A DNA stretch of 64,000 nt from Hymenobacter nivis (GTDB taxonomy: Bacteria; Bacteroidota; Bacteroidia; Cytophagales; Hymenobacteraceae), in contig NZ_CP029145.1 in assembly GCF_003149515.1 (NCBI RefSeq), forward strand, positions 3,286,001 through 3,350,000, given 5' to 3'. A program made the translations under genes and the position numbers. Below are positions 7,927-19,340 of the stretch, in pieces. A model generated the notes under the pieces. It made no database searches and was not told where the DNA came from. It saw only the letters and a program-made list of their open reading frames with translations. Each line of letters opens with the position of its first letter. Position 1 is the first letter of the stretch.

Positions 7927-8817
7927 CTAAGATAAGTTGAAACGGTAATGAAGTTCGATTTCGAGCGGGGTGCAGTAGCCCAGGGCGGAATGCAGCCGTT
8001 GCGTATTGTAGTAATGGTCCAGGTACTCGGCCAGTTCAAAGCGGGCCTCTTCCAGGTCAGCGAAGCAGGCCCCACGGGGCAGTAGCTCGGTTTTGAGCGT
8101 GCTCCAGCCGCTTTCGGCCAGGGCGTTGTCCTACGGATTGCCGGGCCGACTCAGGCTGGCAATGGCCTGCGTGCGTGTGAGCAACGAGGTAAAAGCGTCG
8201 CTGGTGTACTGGCTGCCCCGGTCGGCGTGCACGAGCAGGCCCGGTGGGGGCTGGCAGACGGCCACGGCCCGGTTAAAAGTGGTCAGAATCAAGTCCGTAT
8301 GCAGCGACTCGCTCACGTGCCAGCCGACCACGCGCCGGGAAAAGGCATCGCGCCAGCAGGCCAGGTACGCCCACTGCCCCATGGCCAGGGCCAGGTAGGT
8401 GATGTCGCCCACCCAAATTTGGTTGGGCGCCGTCGCTGCGGGCCAGTTGGCGAGTTTGTTAGCCGCGGCAATGGCCTGCGGGTCGGCCTGGGTGGTACGC
8501 GGGGGACGGGTGCCGGCCCGCGTGCAGATGGCCCGTAAACCACTGCGGCTGAGCCAGCTGCGCAGCCGCTGCCGGCCCACCGCATGGCCTTCGCGCTGCA
8601 GCTGAGCCCGGAGGCGGCGCTGGCCATAGCGGCCGGCATGGGTGGTGAACACGCACTGGGCCGCTACTTGCCAGGCGACCGATGCGGGCTCGGCTGCCGG
8701 GCTGGGCGCGCGCTTGCGCCAGGCGTAGTACCCACTGGGGCTAACGCCCAGCACCTGACACTGCTGCCGCACGGGCCAACAGTGGGCGTGTAAGGCAATG
8801 AAAGTGAAGCGTTTCAT
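7927..8817 (-). pseudogene. IS3 copy A orfB (DDE transposase) with nonsense codon
   Basis: The frame is 297 codons from ATG 8817 (MKRFTFIALHAHCWPVRQQC) to TAG 7927. It is interrupted by a TAG at 8131-8133 within SRPGNP*DNALAESGW. In IS3 relatives this position is almost always Tyr (GNPYDNA), so TAC or TAT to TAG is the likely change. The first and second catalytic Asp are visible in IWVGDITYL and LLVHADRGSQYTSD; the third catalytic residue (Glu of LAESGWSTLKTE region) lies after the stop. orfB begins within the ATGA overlap with the end of orfA. Confidence 0.88.
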
Positions 8818-9122
8818 CGGCCCGTCGGTTGCGAAAATGTCGTCAGCGCTTTTTTTAAAATATCGCGCTCCGTTTCAGCGCGGGCTAATTGGGCCCGCAA
8901 CTGCTTGTTTTCCTGCTCCAGGGCCTCGCTGCCAGCGGGTCGGTTGGCTTGCGCCCGCGCGGCGCGCACCCACTTGCCCAATACGGCCTCGCTCATGCCC
9001 AGCGCCTGCGCGACGCGCGTGACTGCCTGCCCATCCTGGCTTACGCGGCGGACTGCTTCGAGCCGAAAGGCCGCATCATACTTGGTTCTAGGCCGTTTAC
9101 CGGCTGGTTTTGCTGCTTCCAT
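8814..9122 (-). CDS. IS3 copy A orfA (helix-turn-helix protein)
   Basis: 102 residues. The N-terminal HTH (YDAAFRLEAVRRVSQDGQAV and ALGMSEAVLGKWV) is followed by a leucine-zipper-like coiled coil (ALEQENKQLRAQLARAETER), the standard OrfA layout. The stop TGA overlaps the orfB start (ATGA). An A7 run (TTTTAAAAAAAG) about 40 nt before the stop would serve -1 frameshifting to an OrfAB transposase. OrfA itself looks intact, but the OrfAB product would be truncated by the orfB stop. Confidence 0.85.
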   Translation of the reverse strand: MEAAKPAGKRPRTKYDAAFRLEAVRRVSQDGQAVTRVAQALGMSEAVLGKWVRAARAQANRPAGSEALEQENKQLRAQLARAETERDILKKALTTFSQPTGR

Positions 9123-9596
9123 GACAAGGGAAAGCTACTTTCGCCGTGTCCACTTTTACCCGACCACCTCACGCAGCAGCAAGATAAGATTGGCCGTTTA
9201 ACGTTCTCCTGATGACTTGCACGCTCGATTTGTACACGGATTATTTGGCAAGTTCGACGGGTCCCACGCCGGCCACGGACTTATCACGGTTGCTGGATGG
9301 GGCCTTGAGCCACGACCATCTCACACGCTGGCGGGCCTGGGTTCGCCCGCGCTCTGGCGGCAAGCCAAGCCCTTGATTCGCCAAGCCGAAGCCCCGCGTG
9401 GAACCGACGAGTTTGCCGTGCTTATCGTGGACGATTCTATCCTGGAAAAGGCCCATACTGATGCCAATGAGCTGATTTGCCCCCATTGGGACCACCGCCA
9501 GCAGCGCTTTGTCAAAGGCCTCAACTTTGTGAGCCTGCGCTACCAGGCCGGCGACCTGGCCCTGCCTGTCGCCGCCGAACTAGTGGTTGAAAAACA

Positions 9597-10289
9597 TTAG
9601 CTAGTCGGGTATAATTTAGCTAGTTTGATGCGAGCGTCGGCCGTTTTGAACTGCCAGTTGCGGGGCTTAGGCCGCGCATTCTGGCGGTCTTGCCACTGTT
9701 CTACCACGTGGCGGACCTGCTCGCTGGTGGTGAACGGCTGGTCGAGGACCTGGCGACTAAGGACGGAGAATTCGATTTCGGCCATGTTCAGCCAGGAGCC
9801 GTGGGCCGGGGTGTAGGTGATGTCCATCCGTCGCAGATAGGCCTGGGCCACGGCAGGCGGAAAGTGGGCGTAGAAAAAGCTGCGCTTGTGCGTACGCAGG
9901 TTATCCATGACCCAGTGCACCTTCTTGGCCTCGCGGTAGGTCGAGTCCATCTGCCGGGCCACAAACTGCACCCAGGTGGCGGCTTTGTGGTCGGCCTCGA
10001 CCGTCAGGCAGCGCCAGCCCCGTAAGGGCTCCGTGGCCACGAATAACTCCACCACGCCCCGGCGCACGTATTCCGAATCGCGGCAGCGCTGGCCGGTAGA
10101 GGTGATAAACGTTTCGTAATCCAGTAGTTGCTTGGGCGACTCGTCCAGGCAAACGACCGGATAGTCTGCGTCATAGGGTTGCTCGTAGAGGTCGAGTACC
10201 TGCTCCATCTGACAGACAAAAGAAGCGCTCTGCTCCGCCGGAATCACCCACTGCTGCGGGCCGTTGAACGGCTTGAGTTCGTTTTTTTT
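9597..10289 (-). CDS. IS630 transposase, catalytic part (reached by -1 frameshift)
   Basis: After a -1 shift at the A8 run the frame reads NELKPFNGPQQWVIPAEQSA and continues to the stop at 9597. All three catalytic acidic residues of the IS630 DDE domain are visible: Asp in YPVVCLDESPKQL, Asp in VHWVMDNLRTHKRSF and Glu in GSWLNMAEIEFSVL. A separate GTG start at 10247 is possible but would lack the DNA-binding domain, so a frameshifted fusion with the upstream frame is more likely. The stop lies at the left inverted repeat. Nothing in this half looks damaged. Confidence 0.88.
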   Translation of the reverse strand, partial: KKNELKPFNGPQQWVIPAEQSASFVCQMEQVLDLYEQPYDADYPVVCLDESPKQLLDYETFITSTGQRCRDSEYVRRGVVELFVATEPLRGWRCLTVEADHKAATWVQFVARQMDSTYREAKKVHWVMDNLRTHKRSFFYAHFPPAVAQAYLRRMDITYTPAHGSWLNMAEIEFSVLSRQVLDQPFTTSEQVRHVVEQWQDRQNARPKPRNWQFKTADARIKLAKLYPTS

Positions 10290-10708
10290 AGCAGCCGCGC
10301 CACCATCGTGGTCGAGATATGTTCGACCACTTGGAGTTCGACCAGCTGGTCGGCCAGCAACTGGAGCTGCCAGCGGGGCTGCTCGTCGGGCGGGGTCTGG
10401 CAGAGCAGGGCCAGTAAATGGGCTTCCACCCGCCCATCTATCTTCTTGTCCGAACGCGTTTTACGCGGCTTCGGCTCAAACAGGGCCATCCCTTCTTCGC
10501 AGAACTGGCGGCGCACCCGTTCGACGGTTCGGGTACAGACACCCAGCACGGCGGCTAGGTCGGCCGCCGGCCGGCGGCCAGTCTGTTCGTCGCTATTCAA
10601 CAGAATCTGAATTCGTTGCAGTTTGGGCGAATGGCTTTTGTATTTCTTTTGCCAGCCTTCCAGGGTCTGGCGTTCTTCTGGGGTCAAATGCAGCCGATAC
10701 CGTATCAT
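10244..10708 (-). CDS. IS630 transposase, DNA-binding part
   Basis: From ATG 10708 (MIRYRLHLTPEERQTLEGWQ) to a TGA at 10244. It contains the tandem helix-turn-helix region of IS630 transposases (AADLAAVLGVCTRTVERVRR and the Arg/Lys-rich linker PKPRKTRSDKK). The frame passes through CTA AAA AAA ACG at 10280-10290 (eight A residues on the coding strand) and would end 13 codons later if no shift occurred. A -1 slip there fuses it to the catalytic half. Programmed frameshifting on A6-A8 runs is documented for several IS630 members; here it is inferred. Confidence 0.82.
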   Translation of the reverse strand: MIRYRLHLTPEERQTLEGWQKKYKSHSPKLQRIQILLNSDEQTGRRPAADLAAVLGVCTRTVERVRRQFCEEGMALFEPKPRKTRSDKKIDGRVEAHLLALLCQTPPDEQPRWQLQLLADQLVELQVVEHISTTMVARLLKKTNSSRSTARSSG

Positions 10709-11442
10709 ATAGCAAGTGCTTTTGGAATAAACACCAACCGACTCAGTACTGTTTTTCAACCACTAGTGTACAAGACAGTTCCCGTGTTCCACCCTAAGAC
10801 GCAGAAAACCAGTTATCAAAGCGCGTCTACCAAGAACGAATATTTGCAGCAAATGCTGCGCGTCGCCCAGCAGCAGGTCGCCTACCGCTACCTGCTGGCC
10901 GATAGCTGGTATGCCTCAGCCGAGAACATGAGCTTCATGCGGGCGCTGGGTCACCACTTTATTTTTCCTTCGAAAGCACCCGCACCGTGGCCCTGAGCGC
11001 CGAGGCGCGGGCGAAAGGGCAGTTACAGGCTGTGCAGACGCTGACTTTTCCCGATGAGCACCCCCTGCGGGTCTTTTCACGGTCCGTGCCAGACGCGGTC
11101 CTCGTGACCAGACAAGTCTTTACAAACAAAGACGGCAGCTAAGGCGTGTTACAGCTGGTCAGCAGCGGCACCGACCTGACACAGACCCAACTTCACACGA
11201 TTTACCAGAGAAGGTGAAAAGTGGAAGAGTATCATAAGTCACTCAAACAGAACGCCTCGATGGGCAAATCGCCCACCGAAACCCTGACTACTCAGACCAA
11301 TCACTTATTTGCTACGCTACTGGCTTATGGCAAACTTAAAGCGCTCAAACTCAAATGGGGGTTCGGGCATTTTCGCCTTAAAGCCCAACTCTGAGGTGGT
11401 CGGGTGAAACAGGAGAGAATGGGGTGGTAATTTCCCAAATTC

Positions 11443-11730
11443 ATGGAAAAAGCCTCTCCCTCCAAACGGCCGCGCTATGATGCGGCCTTCCGGGCCGAAG
11501 CCCTGCGCCTGGCCAGCGAAAGCCGCTCCACGCTGGCCGCCGCTCGCGCCCTAAACATCAACGCCAAGTTGCTCTATCAGTGGCAGAAAGCGGCCCAACA
11601 GCCCTTACCCACTGACCCCCACGAAGCGGCCGAGGTGCGGGCCTTGCGGGTGCAAGTACGCCGACAGGCCCAGGAGCTGGAGATTTTAAAAAAAGCCATC
11701 GCCATCTTCTCGCATCCCCCGACCCCGTGA
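11443..11730 (+). CDS. IS3 copy B orfA (helix-turn-helix protein)
   Basis: 95 residues from ATG 11443 (MEKASPSKRPRYDAAFRAEA). HTH segment LAAARALNINAKLLYQWQKA, followed by the coiled coil EVRALRVQVRRQAQELEILK. An A7 run (TTTTAAAAAAAGCC) at about 11685-11695 precedes the stop and would allow -1 frameshifting into orfB, whose frame begins at ATG/GTG about 11727 in the -1 register. OrfA appears intact. Confidence 0.85.
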   Translation: MEKASPSKRPRYDAAFRAEALRLASESRSTLAAARALNINAKLLYQWQKAAQQPLPTDPHEAAEVRALRVQVRRQAQELEILKKAIAIFSHPPTP

Positions 11731-12628
11731 GCCAGCTGCCATTTATTGATCAGCAATGTATTCACTACCCGGTGCAGCTGCTTTGCCAGGTCTTATACGT
11801 CGTGCCCAGCCGCTACTACGCCTGGCGAAGAGGGGCGGTAGCGGGCGTGGTAGCCCCCGCGGAACCGGCCTGGGAAACGGCCCTGGCGACGTATTCGACG
11901 ACCACCAGCGCCGCTACGGCATCCGCCGCCTACGCGTCGAGCTGCGCGAGTTGGGGTACCAGGTGGGGCGGCAGGCCATCCGCACGGCGCTGCGCCGCCA
12001 GGCGCGCAAGGCCTTGCAGCCCAAAGCGTTTGTGCCCCGCACGACCGATTCCACCCACGGTAAACGCTGCGCGCCGAACTTGCTGCTCGACCAGCCGAGG
12101 CCTATCCAAGCCAACCGCGTATGGGTCAGCGACATCACCTATTTGCCTTTGGCTAACGGCAACTGGGTGTACTGCTGTGCCTTTCAAGATGTATGCACCA
12201 AGCAGGTGGTGGGCTGGCAGGTGCGGGCCGATATGCCGGAAGCGCTGGTTACCACGGCCTTGCAGCGGGCTTTGCTCGCCCAGCGGCCCACTCCCGGCCT
12301 AATTGTGCACTCCGACCGGGGCGGCCAGTACGTGAGCAAGGTCTACAAAACCCTGCTGCGCGACGCCAAGGCTCACCTCTCGCACAGCCGCCGGGGCGGC
12401 TGCTACGACAACGCGCAGGCCGAGCGCCTGTGGTCGCGCCTCAAAACCGAACTGCTCGAACTGCGCGACTGGCCCGTTTTCACGGACCTAGCTGACGCGC
12501 AGACCAGCGTGGCCGATTATTTTGACTACTACAATCATAAACGCCGGCATTCCAGTATCGGCTATCTAAAACCTTATCTCTTTCACCAGCAGATACTTGC
12601 TAATATCACCCAACTCTCTCCTGCCTAA
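11727..12628 (+). pseudogene. IS3 copy B orfB (DDE transposase), 1-nt frameshift
   Basis: The frame begins SQLPFIDQQCIHYPVQLLCQ and reads normally to PAWETALAT (near 11890), then loses sense (YSTTTSAATAS). In the next register the family sequence resumes as VFDDHQRRYGIRRLRVELRE and continues to the stop at 12628, with catalytic Asp in RVWVSDITYLPL, Asp in LIVHSDRGGQYVS and Glu in NAQAERLWSRLKTE. A single-base deletion around 11888-11893 explains it. Without a corrective slip no full transposase can be made. A sequencing error cannot be excluded. Confidence 0.82.
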
Positions 12629-12718
12629 CTAGACCACCTCAATCTACACCGTGGGCGTAAAAGCCATGTACCATCAACTCGTCCAGCTAAGTGCGTAACA
12701 TCAGTTAATAAAACAAAA

Positions 12719-12758
12719 ATCCTCTACTAGACGATTTTACCATCGTTTAGTAGAGGAC
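12719..12758 (-). terminator. Terminator of the rRNA operon
   Basis: Stem TCCTCTACTAgACGAT / ATCGTtTAGTAGAGGA around a TTTACC loop, followed on the minus strand by a T-rich run (ATTTTTGTTTTATTAA). It lies directly beyond 5S. Confidence 0.85.
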
Positions 12759-12766
12759 TTACAATA

Positions 12767-12879
12767 AAGTTGGCGGCGACCGACTCTCCCACCGGTGAAG
12801 GCAGTACCATAGGCGCACCGGGGCTTAACGGCTCTGTTCGGAATGGGAAGAGGTGAACACCCGGGCTAAAGCCACCATT
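12767..12879 (-). rRNA. rrf: 5S ribosomal RNA
   Basis: The minus strand reads GGTGGCTTTAGCCCGGGTGT, CCATTCCGAACAGAGCCGTTA, TATGGTACTGCCTTCACC and GGGAGAGTCGGTCGCCGCC, the conserved 5S core. Ends are estimated from helix I pairing to within a few bases. It is the last RNA of the operon, about 75 bp after 23S. Confidence 0.93.
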
Positions 12880-12956
12880 GCTGGCGTTACTCGTCGTGTT
12901 CGGTGACAAGCAGCAAAATCATTGACACAAGGGTAAAGAAAGAGAAGTAAAAGTCT

Positions 12957-15890
<2,934 letters not shown>

Positions 15891-16130
15891 GCGCTTCATC
15901 TCACTAAAAGTGGGAATAAAGTGCTTATATGTCTATGACATGTAAGCCCGCTTTTTACTTCTCTTTCTTAGTTACCCTTACGTCAAAGAACGTTTACCAC
16001 ACTATTTGTGGCAATTGAAGGCTACAGATAGGAATCTATAGTCCTTGAAATTATTTGAATGAGGAAATAGACAATCAGTAGGGTGCTGGTAAAACGGCTG
16101 GGCTGGTCCCGTCGGGGACGGCGCGGCTCC
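15891..16130 (-). other. 16S-23S internal transcribed spacer without tRNA genes
   Basis: About 240 bp. No tRNA T-loop (GGTTCGA) or cloverleaf is found on the minus strand. An inverted pair around 15903-15960 (aaaagtgggaataaagtgct and aagcccgctttttacttct) may be part of the processing stems flanking the rRNAs. Confidence 0.75.
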
Positions 16131-17648
<1,518 letters not shown>

Positions 17649-17887
17649 ATAATGTCCTTCACCTACTCGTAAGTAGGCTGCTGTCTTGTGCGCGCCCCGT
17701 CCCCTTGAGGACGGAACCGCTCAACGCGTTTCTTGGCTGAGCCGCCGGGTTACCCCGGTGACTCCCTTACTATTTGTCTATTTCCGTCATTCAAAGAACG
17801 TACGCCGCTTCCTGTTGAAGCAACCGTGCGGGCTGGTAAACCGGCCCTTTTTTCTCAACTCAACCCCCTTGTTTTTGATTGGGAGTG

Positions 17888-17895
17888 CAAAGGTA
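17888..17895 (-). promoter_or_regulatory. rRNA promoter P1, -7 box TACCTTTG
   Basis: TACCTTTG on the minus strand, in the shared word TTTGCACTCCC, about 240 nt before 16S. No TTG is found 19 nt upstream, so the -33 element is weak or absent; an AT-rich stretch replaces it. Confidence 0.6.
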
Positions 17896-18046
17896 AGAAA
17901 ATATTTGATAATTTAGTAAGATTATCAGAATTATTTTTTAATTTGTTTAGCCTTTCTAAACCTGTTACTTCCAATTAAAGATGATAGTTGTTGTTTATTA
18001 AACTAGTATTGGAAGGCTTAATAAGCGTTTTTTTCTTTCGGGAGTG

Positions 18047-18076
18047 CAAAGATAAGGATTTTTTTTGATTAAACAA
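18047..18076 (-). promoter_or_regulatory. rRNA promoter P2 (TTG-19-TATCTTTG)
   Basis: The minus strand carries TTG at 18076-18074, a 19-nt spacer and TATCTTTG at 18054-18047, followed by CACTCCC. This is a full Bacteroidota-type promoter, about 400 nt before 16S. Confidence 0.7.
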
Positions 18077-18205
18077 TTTTTAGCGGGTTAATTTTTTTAC
18101 CTACTTCGGGATTTAAGAATCCTGCAACTGTTAATCGGAGTCTTTGAATTCAGGATTTATGAAGTTTCGCGCTTCATCCTTGTACCACTTCCCTGTTTGG
18201 GAGTG

Positions 18206-18235
18206 CAAATGTAGCTAAATTTATTAACGAAACAA
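18206..18235 (-). promoter_or_regulatory. rRNA promoter P3 (TTG-19-TACATTTG)
   Basis: TTG at 18235-18233, a 19-nt spacer and TACATTTG at 18213-18206, again followed by CACTCCC. The three boxes lie exactly 159 bp apart. Confidence 0.7.
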
Positions 18236-18239
18236 GGTA

Positions 18240-18721
18240 TTGTTGACGCATTTCTCCCGAATCGCATAATTTGAGAAATAATACTTTGATAATAAGAAAC
18301 TTATGCATTTAGTCAAACAGGTTTTAAGGCATACGGAACTAGTCAAGAATTTTTACTTGCCCGGGTATGAAGCATTGGCTGGTGCCTAGAATCTTCAATC
18401 AAACAATAGACAAAGTTTTAATAATAAGATACTTATCTTATATAATCTGTCCATTCATTATCTAGCACCCTTCGCAGTTCTATAACTAGGCAAACTCCTT
18501 TTTTAAGCTGCGCTTCTCCAATAGTGGCTGTTAAAGCAGATATGGCGGCTGACTACGACCGCATTCATTCGCTTGAGTTGGCTCTTGGTACTTCTACTAT
18601 ATATTCTGTTGAGCTTAAACACAGCTGTGGCGTTAGTTAATTTCCTAAGGTTTGCGGGACGATTACTTATCAGGGATTCGCAGTGATTTCTGTGCAGCTT
18701 TGCTTCTGTTGTTATGCTGGA
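18240..18721. other. AT-rich intergenic stretch upstream of the rRNA promoters, no gene seen
   Basis: Markedly lower GC than the surroundings, with no convincing coding frame; a 33-codon frame from about 18541 has no recognisable product. The low GC could act as an upstream (UP-like) region for the rRNA promoters or mark foreign DNA. Confidence 0.5.
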
Positions 18722-19078
18722 TCACTTTACCAGCAGTGTTTTCACTGCTCTAGTTTGCTTATCTACCTCGAAGGCGGCGCGGTTGGGCATACGACGGGCC
18801 CAATCAGTGCGGGGTACCAGTACCTGGCAATAGGCCCCGAGGTTGATGGTGCGGGCTGAATCGACGACGTAAAGGTTGGTGTTGGGTTGGCCTTGCAAGT
18901 AGCGGCCGATGGCGGCGCGCGCCGCTGCTTCGGTGAGGGCCCCGGCGGGAGTGTTGGAAGAAGCTGGAGCAGCTGCGGCCGAAGGGGCTTCGGTAGGCGC
19001 GGCAGTAGTGGGCGTTTACTAGCAGCTGACCAGGGCGGCGGCTAGGGCCCCCAGGATTATGAAGTAGTTCGGGCGCAT
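18722..19078 (-). pseudogene. Small lipoprotein gene with two consecutive in-frame stops after the lipobox
   Basis: One frame of 118 codons runs from ATG 19078 to TGA 18722. The N-terminus MRPNYFIILGALAAALVSC is a good lipoprotein signal with Cys at codon 19. Codons 20-21 are TAG TAA. The same register then continues with sensible sequence: a Thr/Ala/Pro linker (TTAAPTEAPSAAAAPASS), then ALTEAAARAAIGRYLQGQPN, LYVVDSARTINLGAYCQVLV and FEVDKQTRAVKTLLVK. Both halves share the codon preference of neighbouring genes, so this was one gene that recently acquired stops. No other start rescues the second half. The family is unknown. The start lies next to a MITE tip. Confidence 0.7.
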
Positions 19079-19080
19079 CG

Positions 19081-19254
19081 TAAGTGCCCGTTGGTAAATA
19101 GCTTACGTTAAAATAGACGGCCATGCTGAGCTTGTTGAAGCATATATACTGCGCAAACAACTCTAGATGTTGTGATTAACCCCGAATAAGAGATGCTTCG
19201 ACTGCGCTCAGCATGACGTTTTTCATATCAAACTAATTAGCAACGAGTACTTAC
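19081..19254. repeat. 174-bp MITE with inverted ends and internal hairpin, copy 1
   Basis: The left end taagtgcccgttggtaaata and the right end (complement) gtaagtactcgttgctaatt are imperfect inverted repeats. Inside, GCCATGCTGAGCTTGTTGAA and its near-complement TTCGACTGCGCTCAGCATGA form a second hairpin. The same element, split by an IS, is at 61483-62595. No coding capacity. Confidence 0.75.
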
Positions 19255-19270
19255 CAGTATATATAAGGAA

Positions 19271-19317
19271 GTGGGGCCCCAGCCGCGGGCCCGAAGACGC
19301 CGTGGTTGGGGCCCCAC
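19271..19317 (-). terminator. Hairpin downstream of tatC
   Basis: Perfect 11-bp arms GTGGGGCCCCA / TGGGGCCCCAC around a 25-nt GC-rich loop, 23 bp beyond the tatC stop. T-run weak (TTCCTTATAT). Confidence 0.55.
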
Positions 19318-19340
19318 CGAATGAAACCAAAGCAGGTTGG

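Larger units (their letters stand above)
7897..9171 (-). mobile_element. IS3-family element, copy A (inactive)
   Basis: The 1275-bp element is bounded by TGAGGTGGTCGGGT at 7897 and its complement ending ACCACCTCA at 9171. It carries two overlapping minus-strand frames (orfA, orfB) with an A7 run before the overlap, the usual set-up for -1 frameshifting in IS3. orfB has an in-frame TAG. No target-site duplication is seen (ctac left, cgca right) and the left and right flanks belong to different sequences, so a deletion or recombination followed insertion. Confidence 0.85.
9583..10763 (-). mobile_element. IS630-family element, apparently intact
   Basis: About 1181 bp bounded by perfect 14-bp inverted repeats GTGGTTGAAAAACA (9583-9596) and TGTTTTTCAACCAC (10750-10763), flanked by TA on both sides (9581-9582 and 10764-10765), as expected for IS630/Tc1 chemistry. 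Excising it restores an open frame in the host transposase. It carries two minus-strand frames joined by an A8 run. Confidence 0.92.
11392..12641 (+). mobile_element. IS3-family element, copy B (frameshifted)
   Basis: 1250 bp bounded by TGAGGTGGTCGGGTGAAACA (from 11392) and a complementary end finishing GACCACCTCA at 12641. Its tips share TGAGGTGGTC with copy A although the encoded proteins differ. It lies within the end of the host transposase gene; removing it and a 2-3 bp duplication (ctc left, atc right) restores LKAQL-YTVGVKAMYH. Confidence 0.88.
9212..12698 (+). pseudogene. DDE transposase gene (IS4/IS701-like) broken by nested insertions
   Basis: Reconstruction from three separated pieces. 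9212-9582 encodes MTCTLDLYTDYLASSTG, with a frameshift near 9360, then DEFAVLIVDDSILEKAHTD and LNFVSLRYQAGDLALP. 10764-11391 continues in register after removal of the IS630 element (VAAELV then YKTVPVFHPKTQKT) and includes YLLADSWYASAENMSFM and YQRRWKVEEYHKSLKQNAS; a TAA interrupts it near 11140. 12642-12698 supplies the last residues, YTVGVKAMYHQLVQLSA, after removal of IS3 copy B. Two insertions, one frameshift and one nonsense codon make it dead. Family placement is by resemblance to Bacteroidota transposases of this type and is uncertain. Confidence 0.82.

Noticed and set aside
18541..18645. 33-codon frame starting ATGGCGGCTGACTACGAC
   Set aside because: No recognisable product, low-GC surroundings and no promoter or terminator; too little support to call a gene.
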